Of a DNA stretch of 5,967 nt, positions 5,338 through 5,967 are shown piece by piece; position 1 is the first letter of the stretch, and the number at the start of each line of letters is the position of its first letter. The stretch covers positions 1 to 5,967 of the forward strand of contig QWQL01000109.1 in assembly GCA_003670825.1 (NCBI GenBank), in the 5' to 3' direction. The DNA is from Planctomycetota bacterium. Lineage in GTDB: Bacteria > Planctomycetota > Planctomycetia > Pirellulales > UBA1268. Made by a program: the position numbers and the translations under genes. The notes under the pieces were generated by a model that had not been told where the DNA came from, searched no databases, and was given only the letters and a program-made list of their open reading frames with translations.

Positions 5338-5967
5338 ATGCGCGATTCGACGAATGGTCCGCGGGGTCGCTCGTTCAAGGCTCGTCGGCTGGCGGGGTGC
5401 GAGGTCCGCCTCTCCCGGGTGCTACCCAAGGCCCGGTTCATCGCCTGCGACGACGTGGTGGGTCGGACCTGTCGCGACGATGCCGGAAGCTGCCAGCCGG
5501 GCGACGTGTTTGTGGCCCGGCTGACCGCCCGGGGTGACGGCCACGAAGCGATCCCGCGGGCGATCGCCCGCGGGGCCTCGGCAATCGTCGCGGAGCGGAT
5601 GGTTCCCACCGACGGCGTGCCCCTCTGCCTCGTGCCGGACAGCGACTGGGCCCACGCCCGGCTGGCGCATGCGATGGCGGGCGATCCCTCGCGGGAGATG
5701 CGGGTGATCGCGGTCGCGGGTACCAGTGGCAAGACAACGACGGCCTGGCTGGCAGCCGCCGTACTCGCCGAAGCGGGGCGCCGCGTGGGCGTGCTTTCCG
5801 ATCTCGGCTGCCTCGGGCCCGACGACGTGGAGCCGCTGCCCGACGACATTTCAGCGCCACCGGCGCTCGCCGCCGGCCTGGCGCGGTTGTCGGCTGCGGG
5901 TTGCACCCATGCGATCGTGGAGGTGTCGAGCCGGATGCTCGCCGCGCAGGCGACCGCCGGCATGGTC
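5338..5967 (+). CDS. MurE-like Mur ligase family protein (3'-truncated by window)
   Basis: The first 210 residues of a Mur ligase, which joins an amino acid or peptide to a UDP-MurNAc-type acceptor using ATP. The N-terminal MurE-type domain is seen in SCQPGDVFVARLTARGDGHE (51-70), followed by AIARGASAIVAE. The ATP-binding P-loop GTSGKTTT (128-135, K132, T133) is intact. The expected MurE substrate motif TTPDA is replaced by ISAPPAL around 171-177, and EVSSHAL reads EVSSRML (195-201, R199 for His). It may therefore be a divergent MurE or a paralogue with another acceptor. The frame is open to the last base; the remainder of the central domain and the C-terminal domain lie outside the window. 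ATG at 5338 is chosen because of AGGAGG five bases upstream; in-frame GTG at 5278 would add 20 residues encoded by the palindrome. Confidence 0.88.
   Translation, partial: MRDSTNGPRGRSFKARRLAGCEVRLSRVLPKARFIACDDVVGRTCRDDAGSCQPGDVFVARLTARGDGHEAIPRAIARGASAIVAERMVPTDGVPLCLVPDSDWAHARLAHAMAGDPSREMRVIAVAGTSGKTTTAWLAAAVLAEAGRRVGVLSDLGCLGPDDVEPLPDDISAPPALAAGLARLSAAGCTHAIVEVSSRMLAAQATAGMV

Noticed and set aside
4452..5963. A 503-codon open frame on the - strand opposite the Mur ligase and overlapping the pseudo-receiver gene
   Set aside because: It is rich in Arg, Ser and Pro with no recognisable domain, and it lies opposite the intact Mur ligase frame and crosses the promoter and hairpin region. It is a high-GC shadow frame.
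1..5967. CRISPR array, tRNA, rRNA, transposase, integrase, toxin-antitoxin or phage-defence genes
   Set aside because: I looked for these on both strands and saw no direct-repeat array, RNA gene signature or recognisable mobile or defence protein.

Overview
The window is high-GC (roughly two-thirds G+C) bacterial DNA with tightly packed genes. It most resembles a planctomycete (Planctomycetota, perhaps Pirellulales-like). The reasons are a secreted DUF1570/peptidase-MA-like metalloprotease (a family known to be expanded in that phylum), a divergent MurE-like ligase, weak or absent Shine-Dalgarno signals on most genes, and high GC. This is an inference from gene content; there is no rRNA or other marker gene to confirm it.

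Layout. Four genes run on the + strand from the left edge: a CPBP-family intramembrane protease (1-834), an LpxL/HtrB-like lysophospholipid acyltransferase (about 992-1933), a small Rieske [2Fe-2S] ferredoxin (1975-2313), and a two-domain GNAT acetyltransferase (2310-3257) that overlaps the Rieske gene by ATGA. Two genes then run on the - strand, convergent with the first block: an exported HExxH metalloprotease (4177-3296), preceded in its own direction by a protein that looks like two degenerate receiver (CheY-like) modules (5106-4213). These two lie 35 bp apart and probably form an operon. A divergent intergenic region of about 230 bp (5107-5337) follows. It leads to a MurE-like Mur ligase on the + strand (5338 to the right edge, cut off by the window).

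How the genes might work together. Several products act at the cell envelope: membrane protease, lipid acyltransferase, exported protease and Mur ligase. No single pathway ties them together, and the Rieske-GNAT pair looks like a separate module of unknown role. The most interesting non-coding structure is the Mur ligase leader. A sigma70-like promoter is followed by a strong intrinsic-terminator hairpin, and the 5' arm of that hairpin can instead pair with the Shine-Dalgarno region of the ligase gene. A second item is a block of roughly 10.5-bp repeats upstream of the acyltransferase gene. I see no CRISPR array, tRNA, rRNA, insertion sequence, phage gene or defence system. Nothing here amounts to a clearly new system; the leader, the pseudo-receiver protein and the altered Mur ligase motifs are the best leads.
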